From contig NZ_JAHCSH010000002.1 in the NCBI RefSeq assembly GCF_018474005.1, forward strand, positions 124,001-188,000: DNA of 64,000 bases. The letters are read 5' to 3'. Position 1 is the first letter of the stretch, and every line of letters begins with the position of its first letter. This document shows, in pieces, positions 53,837 to 62,667 of this stretch. The stretch is from Curvibacter sp. CHRR-16 (GTDB lineage: Bacteria; Pseudomonadota; Gammaproteobacteria; Burkholderiales; Burkholderiaceae_C). The notes beneath the pieces are model-generated. The model made no database searches. It was not told the origin of the DNA and saw nothing but the letters and a program-made list of their open reading frames with translations. The position numbers were made by a program, and so were the translations under genes.

Positions 53837-54280
53837 ATGGTCGCTAACATCAACAACATACTGGACTTTCAATCCAAAGGCCTGGTATTGCGTTCTGAGC
53901 GCCAGCGCCTAATAGCCAGCAACATCGCCAACGCAGACACCCCCGGCTACATTGGCCGCGACCTCAATTTCAAAGAAGCCATGGCAGCCGCCTTGGGCGA
54001 AGGTGGCATGGAAATGGCCCCCCCCACTGATCGCGGCATGAATCGCAATGGCATGACGCATACCGGCCACATACCGCTACCCCCCATCCCCAGCGACCCC
54101 GAAAAAGGCCAACTTCCACTGGCCTACACCGTGCAGTCACAACCCTCTATGGATGGCAACAGCGTGGACATGGACCGTGAACGTGCCAACTTCGCAGACA
54201 ACTCGGTGCGCTACGAGGCTACTCTTCGCTTCATTAACGGCACTTCCAAGACAATCTTGAGTGCCATCCAAGGCCAGTAA
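53837..54280 (+). CDS. flgB: Proximal rod protein FlgB
   Basis: A 147-residue rod protein beginning MVANINNILDFQSKGLVLRS, with the family motif ASNIANADTPGYIGRD. The ATG at 53837 gives the standard length; the frame upstream to 53711 is leader. Start of the plus-strand run flgB-C-D-E-F-G; 148 bases separate it from flgA. No clear sigma-28 site there, in line with FlhDC control. Confidence 0.95.
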   Translation: MVANINNILDFQSKGLVLRSERQRLIASNIANADTPGYIGRDLNFKEAMAAALGEGGMEMAPPTDRGMNRNGMTHTGHIPLPPIPSDPEKGQLPLAYTVQSQPSMDGNSVDMDRERANFADNSVRYEATLRFINGTSKTILSAIQGQ

Positions 54281-54297
54281 GAAAACAGGAGTAAACC

Positions 54298-54702
54298 ATG
54301 TCCATGTTTTCCATCTTCAACGTCTCGGGCAGCGCCATCAGTTCGCAGTCCAAGCGGCTCAACGTGGTGGCCTCCAACATGGCCAACGCGGACGCCGTGG
54401 CAGGCCCCGATGGCAAAGCCTACAAAGCGCGCAACGTGGTGTTCCAGACAGTGGAGTTCGATGCCCCCGAGTCCAAGGGCGTGACCGTTAGCTCCATCAC
54501 CGAGAGCGACGCCCCATTCAAGCGCACCTATGCACCCGACCACCCTAGCGCCGATGCCAATGGCTATGTAGACCAAAGCAACGTCAACCCGGTGGAGGAA
54601 ATGGTCAACATGATTTCGGCTTCCCGCTCTTACCAAAACAACGTGGAAGTGATGAACACCGCCAAAACGCTGATGCTCAAAACGCTTCAGATGGGCCAAT
54701 GA
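54298..54702 (+). CDS. flgC: Proximal rod protein FlgC
   Basis: A 134-residue rod protein (IFNVSGSAISSQSKRLNVVA, SNMANADAVAGPDG) with the family C-terminus ending MNTAKTLMLKTLQMGQ. The start is the ATG at 54298 or, in frame, 54304. It lies 17 bases after flgB. Confidence 0.95.
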   Translation: MSMFSIFNVSGSAISSQSKRLNVVASNMANADAVAGPDGKAYKARNVVFQTVEFDAPESKGVTVSSITESDAPFKRTYAPDHPSADANGYVDQSNVNPVEEMVNMISASRSYQNNVEVMNTAKTLMLKTLQMGQ

Positions 54703-54727
54703 TGGGCCAACACCTAGGAGATAGACC

Positions 54728-55429
54728 ATGGTATCTGCCGTAAGCACCCCCCCCAGCAGTAGCAGTCAAACTGCGCCTGTCAATTTGGCAGGCAGCCCCG
54801 AGGGCCGCTCCATCAGCCCCAGCAAACAGCTAGACCCAGCGGCGCAACAAGACCGCTTCCTCAAGCTTTTGGTGGCGCAAATGAATAACCAAGACCCCAT
54901 GAACCCGGTGGACAACGCGCAAATGACCAGCCAAATGGCGCAGATCAACACCGTCTCAGGCATCCAGCAACTCAATGACACCATGAAAGGCATGTCCGGC
55001 CAATTCGGTGCCATGCAGTTGCTGCAAGGTGCCTCGCTGGTGGGCAAGGGGGTGCTGGTGGATTCGGACAAAGCCCACATCCGCAACGGCCAAGTCAAGG
55101 GGGCCATTCAGTTAGAAGCCAAAGCCGAGAACGTCCAAGTGGACGTGCTCAACAGCGCAGGCAAGGTGATAGGCCAAGTTGATTTGGGCAGCAAGAACGC
55201 GGGCACCCACGCCTTCCAGTGGGATGCCTCGCAATACCAAGGTAGCGAACCCCTGACTGGTCCTGTGCGCTTGCGCGCCAGTGCAGGCAGCGCCTCCAAC
55301 CCATTGCCTGTGGCCGTACTGGCCGAGGACGAGGTGGTCTCGGTCGGTGCCAACAAACAAGATGGACTGTCACTGGGCTTGGCCGAAAACGGCACCATGT
55401 CCTACAAAGACATCCAGGCCATTCAATAA
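54728..55429 (+). CDS. flgD: Hook scaffold protein FlgD
   Basis: A 233-residue FlgD. The conserved N-terminal part is LDPAAQQDRFLKLLVAQMNN, QDPMNPVDNAQMTSQMAQIN; a C-terminal tudor/FnIII-like part follows (about 110-200, with HAFQWDASQYQGSEPLTGPV). It caps the growing hook. TAGGAG precedes the ATG. Confidence 0.95.
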   Translation: MVSAVSTPPSSSSQTAPVNLAGSPEGRSISPSKQLDPAAQQDRFLKLLVAQMNNQDPMNPVDNAQMTSQMAQINTVSGIQQLNDTMKGMSGQFGAMQLLQGASLVGKGVLVDSDKAHIRNGQVKGAIQLEAKAENVQVDVLNSAGKVIGQVDLGSKNAGTHAFQWDASQYQGSEPLTGPVRLRASAGSASNPLPVAVLAEDEVVSVGANKQDGLSLGLAENGTMSYKDIQAIQ

Positions 55430-55456
55430 CCCCACACCGTTGGAAAGGAATACACC

Positions 55457-56662
55457 ATGGGCTTTCAAACAGGACTCTCCGGCCTGAACGCTTCCAGCAA
55501 AAACCTGGACGTTATTGGCAACAACATCGCCAACGCCAACACCGTGGGCATGAAAACTTCACGCGCTGAATTTGCCAACTTGGTCGCTGCGACTTTGGGT
55601 GCATCAGGCAGTTCATCAACCGAGGGGATTGGTGTGACCGTAGGCACCACATCCCAGCAGTTCACCCAAGGCAACCTCAACATCACAGGCAACACACTGG
55701 ATGTGGCCATCAACGGACGAGGGTTTTTCCAAACCACCGAGCGCGATGGATCTACCGCCTACACCCGTGATGGCCAGTTCAAACTGGACAAAGACGGAAA
55801 CGTCATCACCAACACTGGTGGTTTTGTGATGGCCTACCCCACTGACGTGAAAGGCAAAACCACCAGTCTGACGCCGCAAAAGTTGACCCTGCCGACAGCA
55901 GCACCGATTCCAGCCAAGGCCACCACCACCATCAACACCGAGATGAACTTGGATGCGCGGGCTGAGATCGATACATCACCAGCACCACCAGAAACAATCG
56001 CACGCTACGGCACCACCATCACGGCCTTTGACTCCCAAGGGCAAGAAGTGCCCGTGAGCCTGTACTTTGTCAAATCGGCCAACGACACATGGAATGTCTA
56101 TGACTCATTGAATGCAACAACACCTGCATTCAACATGACTTTCGATGCCAATGGTCAACTGACATCGCCAACAGGCCCCATGCCTCTGACAGTGCAATCG
56201 CCCAACCCCAACATCGGTGCCTTCACCGTCAATGTGGACGTGAGCAAAGCCACCCAGTACGGCGCACCGTATGCCGTCTCGAACCTGAGCCAAGACGGTT
56301 ATACCGCTGGTGAGTTGACTGGCATGAGCATTGACGAATCAGGCGTCATCATGACGCGCTACTCCAATGGCCAAAGCCAAGGACATGGTCAACTGGCGAT
56401 TGCCGATTTCCGCAACGTCCAAGGCCTGCGCCAAGGCAGCGGCGGCATTTATTTTGAAACCTTCTCTTCTGGCCAACCCATGCTGGGACAACCGGGCATT
56501 GGCAAATACGGCCAAGTGCGCTCCGGCGCATTGGAAGAGTCCAACGTCGACCTGACGGCAGAACTGGTCAACATGATGACCGCGCAGCGCAACTACCAAG
56601 CCAACGCGCAGACCATCAAGACACAAGACCAGATCATGTCCACGCTGGTCAATATCCGCTAA
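55457..56662 (+). CDS. flgE: Flagellar hook protein FlgE
   Basis: A 401-residue hook protein: N-terminal FQTGLSGLNASSKNLDVIGN, NIANANTVGMKTSRAEF, and C-terminal SNVDLTAELVNMMTAQRNYQ. The middle is variable, as in other species. The length is similar to enteric FlgE. Confidence 0.96.
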   Translation: MGFQTGLSGLNASSKNLDVIGNNIANANTVGMKTSRAEFANLVAATLGASGSSSTEGIGVTVGTTSQQFTQGNLNITGNTLDVAINGRGFFQTTERDGSTAYTRDGQFKLDKDGNVITNTGGFVMAYPTDVKGKTTSLTPQKLTLPTAAPIPAKATTTINTEMNLDARAEIDTSPAPPETIARYGTTITAFDSQGQEVPVSLYFVKSANDTWNVYDSLNATTPAFNMTFDANGQLTSPTGPMPLTVQSPNPNIGAFTVNVDVSKATQYGAPYAVSNLSQDGYTAGELTGMSIDESGVIMTRYSNGQSQGHGQLAIADFRNVQGLRQGSGGIYFETFSSGQPMLGQPGIGKYGQVRSGALEESNVDLTAELVNMMTAQRNYQANAQTIKTQDQIMSTLVNIR

Positions 56663-56684
56663 CGGATAACAGGGCCCACACGCC

Positions 56685-57425
56685 ATGGATCGCATCATCT
56701 ACACCGCCATGACAGGGGCATCGGCCGCCGCCAACCGGCAAGCCACCCTGTCCAACAACCTAGCCAACGCGTCCACCAACGGCTTTCGCGCCGAGTTGGA
56801 CACCTACCGGGCCGTACCGTTGCGCGGCGATGGTGCCACCACCCGCGTGTTTGCCTTGGAAGCCACTGCCACCTACTCCAACTTGGCAGGCCCGGCCATG
56901 CGCACGGATCGCAACTTGGATGCCATGAACATCGGCAACACATGGTTTGCCGTCAGTGGCTTGGATGGCAACGAGGGCTACACCCGCAACGGCCACTTTG
57001 AAGTGGGCAACGATGGCAGCTTGCAAACCGGCAACGGCCTGCAAGTGCTCTCCAGCGGTGGTGGGCCACTCATCATCCCGCAGGGAGCCGAAGTCACCAT
57101 CCAAGCCGATGGCAACGTCAGCGCCCGCGTAGGCAACCAGCCTGCCGAGGTGGTGGGCAAACTCAAAATCGTCTCCCCCCAAGGGGAAGACACCTTGCGC
57201 CGCAACCCCGATGGGCTGTTTCGCACCCCCACCAGCGACCCGCTACCCGACGACCCCAACGCCCGCGTACAAGTGGGCGTACTGGAAGGCTCCAACGTCA
57301 GCACGGTGGAGACCATGGTGGGCATGATCCAAACCGCGCGCCAATTTGAAGTACAGATGCGCATGCTGCAAACCGCTGAATCCAACGACCGCTCCGCCGG
57401 TCAACTACTGAGCTTGCAAGGATAA
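56685..57425 (+). CDS. flgF: Proximal rod protein FlgF
   Basis: A 246-residue rod protein ([20 protein letters not shown] start; [20 protein letters not shown]) with C-terminal [20 protein letters not shown]. FlgF forms part of the rod. It lies 22 bases after flgE. Confidence 0.95.
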   Translation: MDRIIYTAMTGASAAANRQATLSNNLANASTNGFRAELDTYRAVPLRGDGATTRVFALEATATYSNLAGPAMRTDRNLDAMNIGNTWFAVSGLDGNEGYTRNGHFEVGNDGSLQTGNGLQVLSSGGGPLIIPQGAEVTIQADGNVSARVGNQPAEVVGKLKIVSPQGEDTLRRNPDGLFRTPTSDPLPDDPNARVQVGVLEGSNVSTVETMVGMIQTARQFEVQMRMLQTAESNDRSAGQLLSLQG

Positions 57426-57430
57426 GAGCC

Positions 57431-58213
57431 ATGATCAATTCCCTGTGGATATCCAAAACCGGCATGGAAGCCCAGCAAACCCAGCTGGACGTGATCGCCA
57501 ACAACTTGGCCAACTCCGCCACCAACGGCTACAAGCGTTCGCACGCCGTGTTCGAGGATCTGATGTACCAGAACCTGCGCCAAGTCGGCTCCAACACATC
57601 CGAGCAAAGCAGCATGCCCACAGGCTTGCAGTTGGGCTTGGGTGTGCGCACCGTGGCCACCAGCCGCACATTTAGCCAAGGGTCCCTACAGCAGTCCAAC
57701 AGCAATTTGGACGTGGCTATCCAAGGCAACGGCTTCTTCCAAGTCACCCTGCCCGATGGCACCACCGGCTACACCCGCGATGGGGCCTTTCAGATGGACA
57801 ACCAAGGCGTGTTGGTCACCTCCAGCGGCTACCCCGTACAGGGCGGCGTGACCGTCCCAGCCAACGCCACCAATCTTGCTATTTCGCAAGACGGTGTCGT
57901 CACGGCCCAAATCCCGGGTCAGGTCAACCCCCAGCAAATTGGCAACATCACGCTGGCCAGCTTCATCAACCCCGCTGGCCTAGAGCCACGTGGCCAAAAC
58001 GTGTACACCGAAACCGCTGCATCAGGCCAGCCCAACGCAGGCAACCCCGGCACCAACGGTTTGGGCACCGTGTTGCAAGGCTTCTTGGAAGCCTCCAACG
58101 TGAACGTGGTGCAAGAGCTGGTGACCATGATCCAAACCCAGCGTGCCTACGAAATGAACTCCAAGGCCATCCAGACGTCTGACCAAATGCTGCAAAAGCT
58201 CGGACAGCTTTAA
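57431..58213 (+). CDS. flgG: Distal rod protein FlgG
   Basis: A 260-residue distal rod protein ([41 protein letters not shown]-terminal [20 protein letters not shown]). Normally followed by flgH and flgI. Here a terminator and a sigma-28-like promoter separate it from flgI, and flgH is missing. Confidence 0.96.
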   Translation: MINSLWISKTGMEAQQTQLDVIANNLANSATNGYKRSHAVFEDLMYQNLRQVGSNTSEQSSMPTGLQLGLGVRTVATSRTFSQGSLQQSNSNLDVAIQGNGFFQVTLPDGTTGYTRDGAFQMDNQGVLVTSSGYPVQGGVTVPANATNLAISQDGVVTAQIPGQVNPQQIGNITLASFINPAGLEPRGQNVYTETAASGQPNAGNPGTNGLGTVLQGFLEASNVNVVQELVTMIQTQRAYEMNSKAIQTSDQMLQKLGQL

Positions 58214-58243
58214 GCCATAGCGCCAGCCCCATAACCCACCAAT

Positions 58244-58275
58244 AAGCCCGATAAGCACAGCCTTTTCGGGCTTTT
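58244..58275 (+). terminator. Putative terminator after flgG
   Basis: AAGCCCGA (58244-58251) and TCGGGCTT (58266-58273) form a perfect 8-bp stem with a 14-base loop, ending in a run of four T residues, 30 bases after the flgG stop. It would end the flgB-G message. Confidence 0.6.
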
Positions 58276-58283
58276 GAATGGAC

Positions 58284-58310
58284 TAAAGAATTCCAGAATA
58301 GTGCCGACGG
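58284..58310 (+). promoter_or_regulatory. Sigma-28-like promoter upstream of flgI
   Basis: TAAAGAAT, 11 bases, then GCCGACGG, against TAAAGTTT-N11-GCCGATAA. Exact spacing, -35 good, -10 keeps GCCGA. The start point would be near 58317. It would make flgI-J-K-L a FliA-dependent unit, unlike the class II placement of flgI in enterics. Confidence 0.7.
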
Positions 58311-58352
58311 TAGCCCACCCTTCTTGGTGGGAACCACAGACCCATCGGCCCT

Positions 58353-59534
58353 ATGACACATTGCAACCCTCCTCTTTCCGAGCGCCCCACCGGGTGGTGG
58401 GCGCGCATGTCCCGGTGGATGCGCACCGGATTGCGCTGCATGACAGGCATGGCGGTAGCTGCAGCGCTGCTCAGTACGCCAGCCCATGCTGGTCGCATCA
58501 AAGAATTGGCCTCCATCGAAGGCGTGCGCAGCAACCAGTTGTCCGGCTTTGGCTTGGTCGTAGGCTTGGACGGCACGGGTGACTCCACCACCCAAATGCC
58601 CTACGCCACCCAAGGCCTGAAGAACTACATGGATCAACTGGGCCTGCCGCTGTCGGCAGCCGGTGCTGCGCAGCTGCAAATGAAAAACGTGGCAGCCGTG
58701 CTGGTCACAGCCCAGTTGCCAGCCTTTGCACGCCCTGGCCAGCTCATCGACATCAACGTGTCTTCGCTGGGCAACGCCAAATCGCTCAAAGGCGGCACCC
58801 TCATTGCAACCCCTCTGCGCGGCGCCGATGGCGAGATTTACGCCTTGGCCCAAGGCAACCTCATCGTGGCGGGTGCTGGCGCATCGGCGGGTGGCAGCAA
58901 GGTGCAGGTCAACCACTTGAGCGCAGGGCGTATTCCTGAAGGTGCACAGGTGGAACGCAGCGTTCCCACTCCACTGCAAGATGGGACAACCATCAGCCTA
59001 AGTCTGGATGCCACAGACTTCCAAACCGCCCGCAAGGTGGCCACCGCCATCAACCGCCGCTTTGGCAATGGCGTAGCCTTGGCCATGGATGGCCGCACCA
59101 TCCAAGTCAAAGCGCCCACCACCCCCAACGAGCGGGTGAACTTCATTGCTGAACTGGAAGAGTTGCCGGTAGAAGAGACCATTGCGGCGGCCAAGGTCAT
59201 CATCAATGCACGCACGGGCTCCATCGTCATGAACCAAGCCGTTACGCTGGGCCCTTGCGCGGTAGCCCACGGCAACTTGTCCATCAGCATTTCGTCTACT
59301 CCCGTGGTGAGCCAGCCCAACGCCTTCTCGGGCGGGCAAACGGTGGTGGGAGAGAAAACGTCCATAGACATCAAACAAGACACCGGCAAGATCGTGCAAC
59401 TGCCCGCTTCTGCCAAGCTGACTGATGTGGTCAAGGCGCTGAACTCCTTGGGTGCTACGCCACAAGATTTGCTGGCCATCCTGCAGGCTATCAAGTCTGC
59501 GGGTGCGCTCAATGCGGAGTTGGAGGTCATCTAA
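58353..59534 (+). CDS. flgI: Flagellar P-ring protein FlgI
   Basis: A 393-residue FlgI with a signal peptide ending near residue 46 (MAVAAALLSTPAHA). The mature part starts GRIKELASIEGVRSNQLSGF and carries NINVSSLGNAKSLKGGTL-like DIN motif and the C-terminal VKALNSLGATPQDLLAILQA. FlgI is the P ring in the peptidoglycan layer. The ATG at 58353 gives a long N-region; the ATG at 58407 (MSRWMRTGLR) has GGTGGTGGG upstream and a more usual signal length. It follows a sigma-28-like promoter and ends on the flgJ start (TAATG). The L-ring gene flgH is not present here. Confidence 0.93.
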   Translation: MTHCNPPLSERPTGWWARMSRWMRTGLRCMTGMAVAAALLSTPAHAGRIKELASIEGVRSNQLSGFGLVVGLDGTGDSTTQMPYATQGLKNYMDQLGLPLSAAGAAQLQMKNVAAVLVTAQLPAFARPGQLIDINVSSLGNAKSLKGGTLIATPLRGADGEIYALAQGNLIVAGAGASAGGSKVQVNHLSAGRIPEGAQVERSVPTPLQDGTTISLSLDATDFQTARKVATAINRRFGNGVALAMDGRTIQVKAPTTPNERVNFIAELEELPVEETIAAAKVIINARTGSIVMNQAVTLGPCAVAHGNLSISISSTPVVSQPNAFSGGQTVVGEKTSIDIKQDTGKIVQLPASAKLTDVVKALNSLGATPQDLLAILQAIKSAGALNAELEVI

Positions 59535-60532
59535 TGTCTGTTGGCATGACCCCTGGTTTTAGCGGCAGTCTGAACAACCGCGACATGCTGGCCACCGACG
59601 TACAGTCGCTGGACAAGCTCAAGTACGCGGCTGGTGCCAAGACGCCTGAAGCCATCCGGGAAACGGCCAAGCAGTTTGAATCGCTGTTCATGCGCGAACT
59701 GCTCAAGAGCATGCGCGATGCCAATGCCTCCATGAAGTCCGGCATGCTGGACAACGAAGGCACCAACTTGGGAAACGATTTGCTGGATCAGCAGTTTGCC
59801 GTCCAAATGTCAGGCCAACGCGGTGGCTTGGCCGACATCATTGCCAAACAACTGGCCCAGCAAGCCGGTGTTTCGCTGGATGGATCGTCCACGGGCGTAG
59901 GCAAAGCAGCACCTGCAGCATCGATGGGCCCCGCAGCGACAGGCAGTGTCGGTGCGGTCACTAGCACCACCAGCATCTACAGCCGCCAAACAACCACCAC
60001 CACTGCCGCCTTGAGTGCCAGTGCTTTGGCGGCTTACAACACCCGCACCACGCCAACCCAAGCCCAGCGCGACTTTGTGACCAAACACCAAAACACCGCC
60101 GCCCGCATTGAACGCGAAAGCGGCATACCCGCCAGCTTCATGCTGGGTCAAGCGGGGCACGAAACGGGCTGGGGCAAACGCGAGATTCGCACCCGCACAG
60201 GTGAAAACTCGCACAACCTGTTTGGCATCAAAGCCGGCCCGAACTGGAAAGGCCGTGTAGCCGAGGTGCACACCACCGAATACATCAACGGTGTACCCCA
60301 CCGCCAAGTGGCCCGCTTTCGGGCTTACAACTCGTTTGAAGAAGGGTTTCGCGATTACGCCCGCCTGATCAACGAAAGCCCCCGCTACGCCAAGGTGCGC
60401 AACCAAATGCATTCGGCCCAAGGCTTTGCCAACGGTCTGCAAAAAGCCGGTTACGCCACCGACCCAGCTTATGGCGCCAAGCTGAGCCGCGCCATCCACA
60501 CCACGCTGAATATTCAGCGCGTGCAGGTCTGA
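59534..60532 (+). CDS. flgJ: Rod-cap and peptidoglycan hydrolase FlgJ
   Basis: A 332-residue dual-domain FlgJ. The N-terminal rod-capping domain (about 25-110) has KQFESLFMRELLKSMRDANA. A low-complexity linker follows. The C-terminal glucosaminidase domain (about 190-325) has ESGIPASFMLGQAGHETGWG (catalytic Glu in GHETGWG) and NLFGIKAGPNWKG. It opens the cell wall for the rod. It overlaps the flgI stop by one base. Confidence 0.95.
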   Translation: MSVGMTPGFSGSLNNRDMLATDVQSLDKLKYAAGAKTPEAIRETAKQFESLFMRELLKSMRDANASMKSGMLDNEGTNLGNDLLDQQFAVQMSGQRGGLADIIAKQLAQQAGVSLDGSSTGVGKAAPAASMGPAATGSVGAVTSTTSIYSRQTTTTTAALSASALAAYNTRTTPTQAQRDFVTKHQNTAARIERESGIPASFMLGQAGHETGWGKREIRTRTGENSHNLFGIKAGPNWKGRVAEVHTTEYINGVPHRQVARFRAYNSFEEGFRDYARLINESPRYAKVRNQMHSAQGFANGLQKAGYATDPAYGAKLSRAIHTTLNIQRVQV

Positions 60533-60553
60533 TAGGACGACAAGGAAGACACC

Positions 60554-62647
60554 ATGGGACTTCTCAACGTCGGCACCCGCTCCCTGCAAGCCAACCAAGT
60601 GGCCCTGCAAACCACAGGGCACAACATTTCTAACGTCAACACGGTGGGCTACTCACGCCAAAACGCCGTGTTCAACCAAGTGGAAGGGCAGTTCACGGGC
60701 AACGGCTATATCGGCAAGGGCGCGGAAATCCGCACCATCCAGCGCAACTACAGCCAGTTCCTGACACGCCAGTCCAGCTTGGCCAGCTCCATCGAGTCGC
60801 AAGACGTGATGCGCGCTGACAAATTGCGCCAACTGGAAGAGCTCTTTCCCGGCGGCAACAGCGGCTTGGGCGCTTCGGTGAACGACATGCTCAACGCATT
60901 CAGCGATGTGGCCAATGCTCCTACCGACCTGACAGCCCGTACCGTGGCCCTGACGCGTGTGGATGAAACCGCTGCCCGCTTTCGGGCGGCCTCCCAATCG
61001 CTGGACGATCTGCAGCGCGGTGTACGCCAAGAATTGGGACAAAAGGTCGATGCCATCAACACCTTGGCCAAAGACATTGCCCAAGTGAACGAAGAAATTG
61101 CCCGCACCACCGGCTCTGGCCAACCGCCCAACGATTTGCTGGACCGCCGCGATCAGCTCATTAAGGAACTGAACCAGTACGTGCAAACCACGTCCATCTC
61201 TGCCGATGATGGCACCATCAGCCTGTTCGTTGCCCACAGCCAGCCGCTGATTTTGGGCACCCACGTCACCCCCATGACCTTGGTACCCGACGAGTACAAC
61301 GATCCACTCAAGAACAAGGTGGCCATGCAGATAGATGGTGCCACCATCATGCTCGATGACAACGCCTTGGGCGGTGGTGAGGTGGCAGGCTTGCTGCGCT
61401 TTCAGAACCGCGATATGACCGAAGCGCGTAACCTGCTGGGCCGCCTGACTTTGGCCGTGACCACGGCCATGAACGACCAGCATAAGCTGGGCTTGGACAT
61501 GGATGGCAATGCAGGCAAAGAGTTGTTCAGCCCCATCACGTTCAATGGGGAAAACATCCGCAGCCCCCAAGCACCTGCGAAATTGAACCGTGGCACTGGC
61601 GAGCTCAAAATGCAAGTCACCGATGTGACCAAGTTCGCCGCCTCTGACTATGAAATCCGCTTCACAGGCCCTTTGACCGGCACGGTCACACGCCTGAGCG
61701 ACAACAAAGTGGTCGCCTTCCCACAATCGCCCGCCCCGGCCTCTGGGGCTTTGGTCAATGTGGATGGATTGGACATCCAGCTCACTGGACTGCCAGCCGA
61801 TGGGGATCGCTTTTTGCTCAAACCCTTTAGCAGCTCCGCCAGCACCATCCAAGCCCAGTTCTCCACCCCACGGGGTTTGGCCGTAGCCAGTCCAATAGCT
61901 GGTGCCATGGGTACCAACAACCAAGGCAACCTCAAGGTAGTCAATGTGCGGGCGAACAGCCCCACGGCTACAGCCAATCTCCCTGTGACGTTCACATTCA
62001 CAGGAACCAACACCTACACCCGTAGCGATGACCCTACGGGCAAAGAGTACACCTATACCCCTGGTCAAGCCATTGGCTCTTTGGGCTCTATCACCATTCC
62101 TGCCCCCAGCTCTCCCCCACCAGGAGTGCCTGCTCTGCCCGAGAATTTGCCGGAACCTCCACCGGGAGCGCCTGCGCTTTCTGACCTAGCGCCGCCACCA
62201 CCACCGGATTTGACTATTCCTACGGGGCAGCCTGACAACCAGTGGAGCTTTGTGCTGCAAGGCGCGCCCAAAGCGGGCGACACCTTCACGGTTATCGACA
62301 TCAAAGACCCCAAATACGGCGCCGACTACCAGCTCAACGCCGGCAACGCCCAAGCCATGATGGATTTGCGCGATGTGAAGATGTTTGACAACGGCGTCAT
62401 GTCCGATGGCTACGCCAGCATGATTTCGCAAATTGGTATCCGCAGCCAAAGCGCCAAAAACGCCGCCGATGTGTCGGCCACCGTCGCAGCCAATGTGGAG
62501 CGTGACCGCACCCGTGTATCGGGCGTCAACCTCGACGAAGAAGCCGCCAAGATGCTGCAATACCAGCAGGCCTACCAGGCATCAGCCAAGATGATTCAGA
62601 TCGCTCAGAACATCTTTGACACCCTGATGCAGAACATGAACCGATAA
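60554..62647 (+). CDS. flgK: Hook-filament junction protein FlgK
   Basis: A 697-residue FlgK, longer than the enteric form (about 550). N-terminal LLNVGTRSLQANQVALQTTG and NISNVNTVGYSRQNAVF are typical; the C-terminus (NLDEEAAKMLQYQQAYQASA) is conserved. The central part is enlarged. Near residues 516-553 lies a proline-rich insert with repeated Pro-Pro-Gly and Pro5 runs. FlgK joins the hook and filament with FlgL, whose gene follows. Confidence 0.95.
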   Translation: MGLLNVGTRSLQANQVALQTTGHNISNVNTVGYSRQNAVFNQVEGQFTGNGYIGKGAEIRTIQRNYSQFLTRQSSLASSIESQDVMRADKLRQLEELFPGGNSGLGASVNDMLNAFSDVANAPTDLTARTVALTRVDETAARFRAASQSLDDLQRGVRQELGQKVDAINTLAKDIAQVNEEIARTTGSGQPPNDLLDRRDQLIKELNQYVQTTSISADDGTISLFVAHSQPLILGTHVTPMTLVPDEYNDPLKNKVAMQIDGATIMLDDNALGGGEVAGLLRFQNRDMTEARNLLGRLTLAVTTAMNDQHKLGLDMDGNAGKELFSPITFNGENIRSPQAPAKLNRGTGELKMQVTDVTKFAASDYEIRFTGPLTGTVTRLSDNKVVAFPQSPAPASGALVNVDGLDIQLTGLPADGDRFLLKPFSSSASTIQAQFSTPRGLAVASPIAGAMGTNNQGNLKVVNVRANSPTATANLPVTFTFTGTNTYTRSDDPTGKEYTYTPGQAIGSLGSITIPAPSSPPPGVPALPENLPEPPPGAPALSDLAPPPPPDLTIPTGQPDNQWSFVLQGAPKAGDTFTVIDIKDPKYGADYQLNAGNAQAMMDLRDVKMFDNGVMSDGYASMISQIGIRSQSAKNAADVSATVAANVERDRTRVSGVNLDEEAAKMLQYQQAYQASAKMIQIAQNIFDTLMQNMNR
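62098..62223 (+). other. Proline-rich insert within FlgK
   Basis: Codes for about 40 residues very rich in proline (SSPPPGVPALPENLPEPPPG and LAPPPPPDLTIPTGQ). It lies in the variable surface domain, between two folded parts. FlgK proteins of enterics have no such insert; it may be a linker. Confidence 0.6.
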
Positions 62648-62667
62648 GCCGCAGCTAGAGGTACCAC

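Noticed and set aside
60653-62068. 471-codon minus-strand frame
   Set aside because: Antisense to flgK; rich in His, Gly and Val, with no recognisable family.
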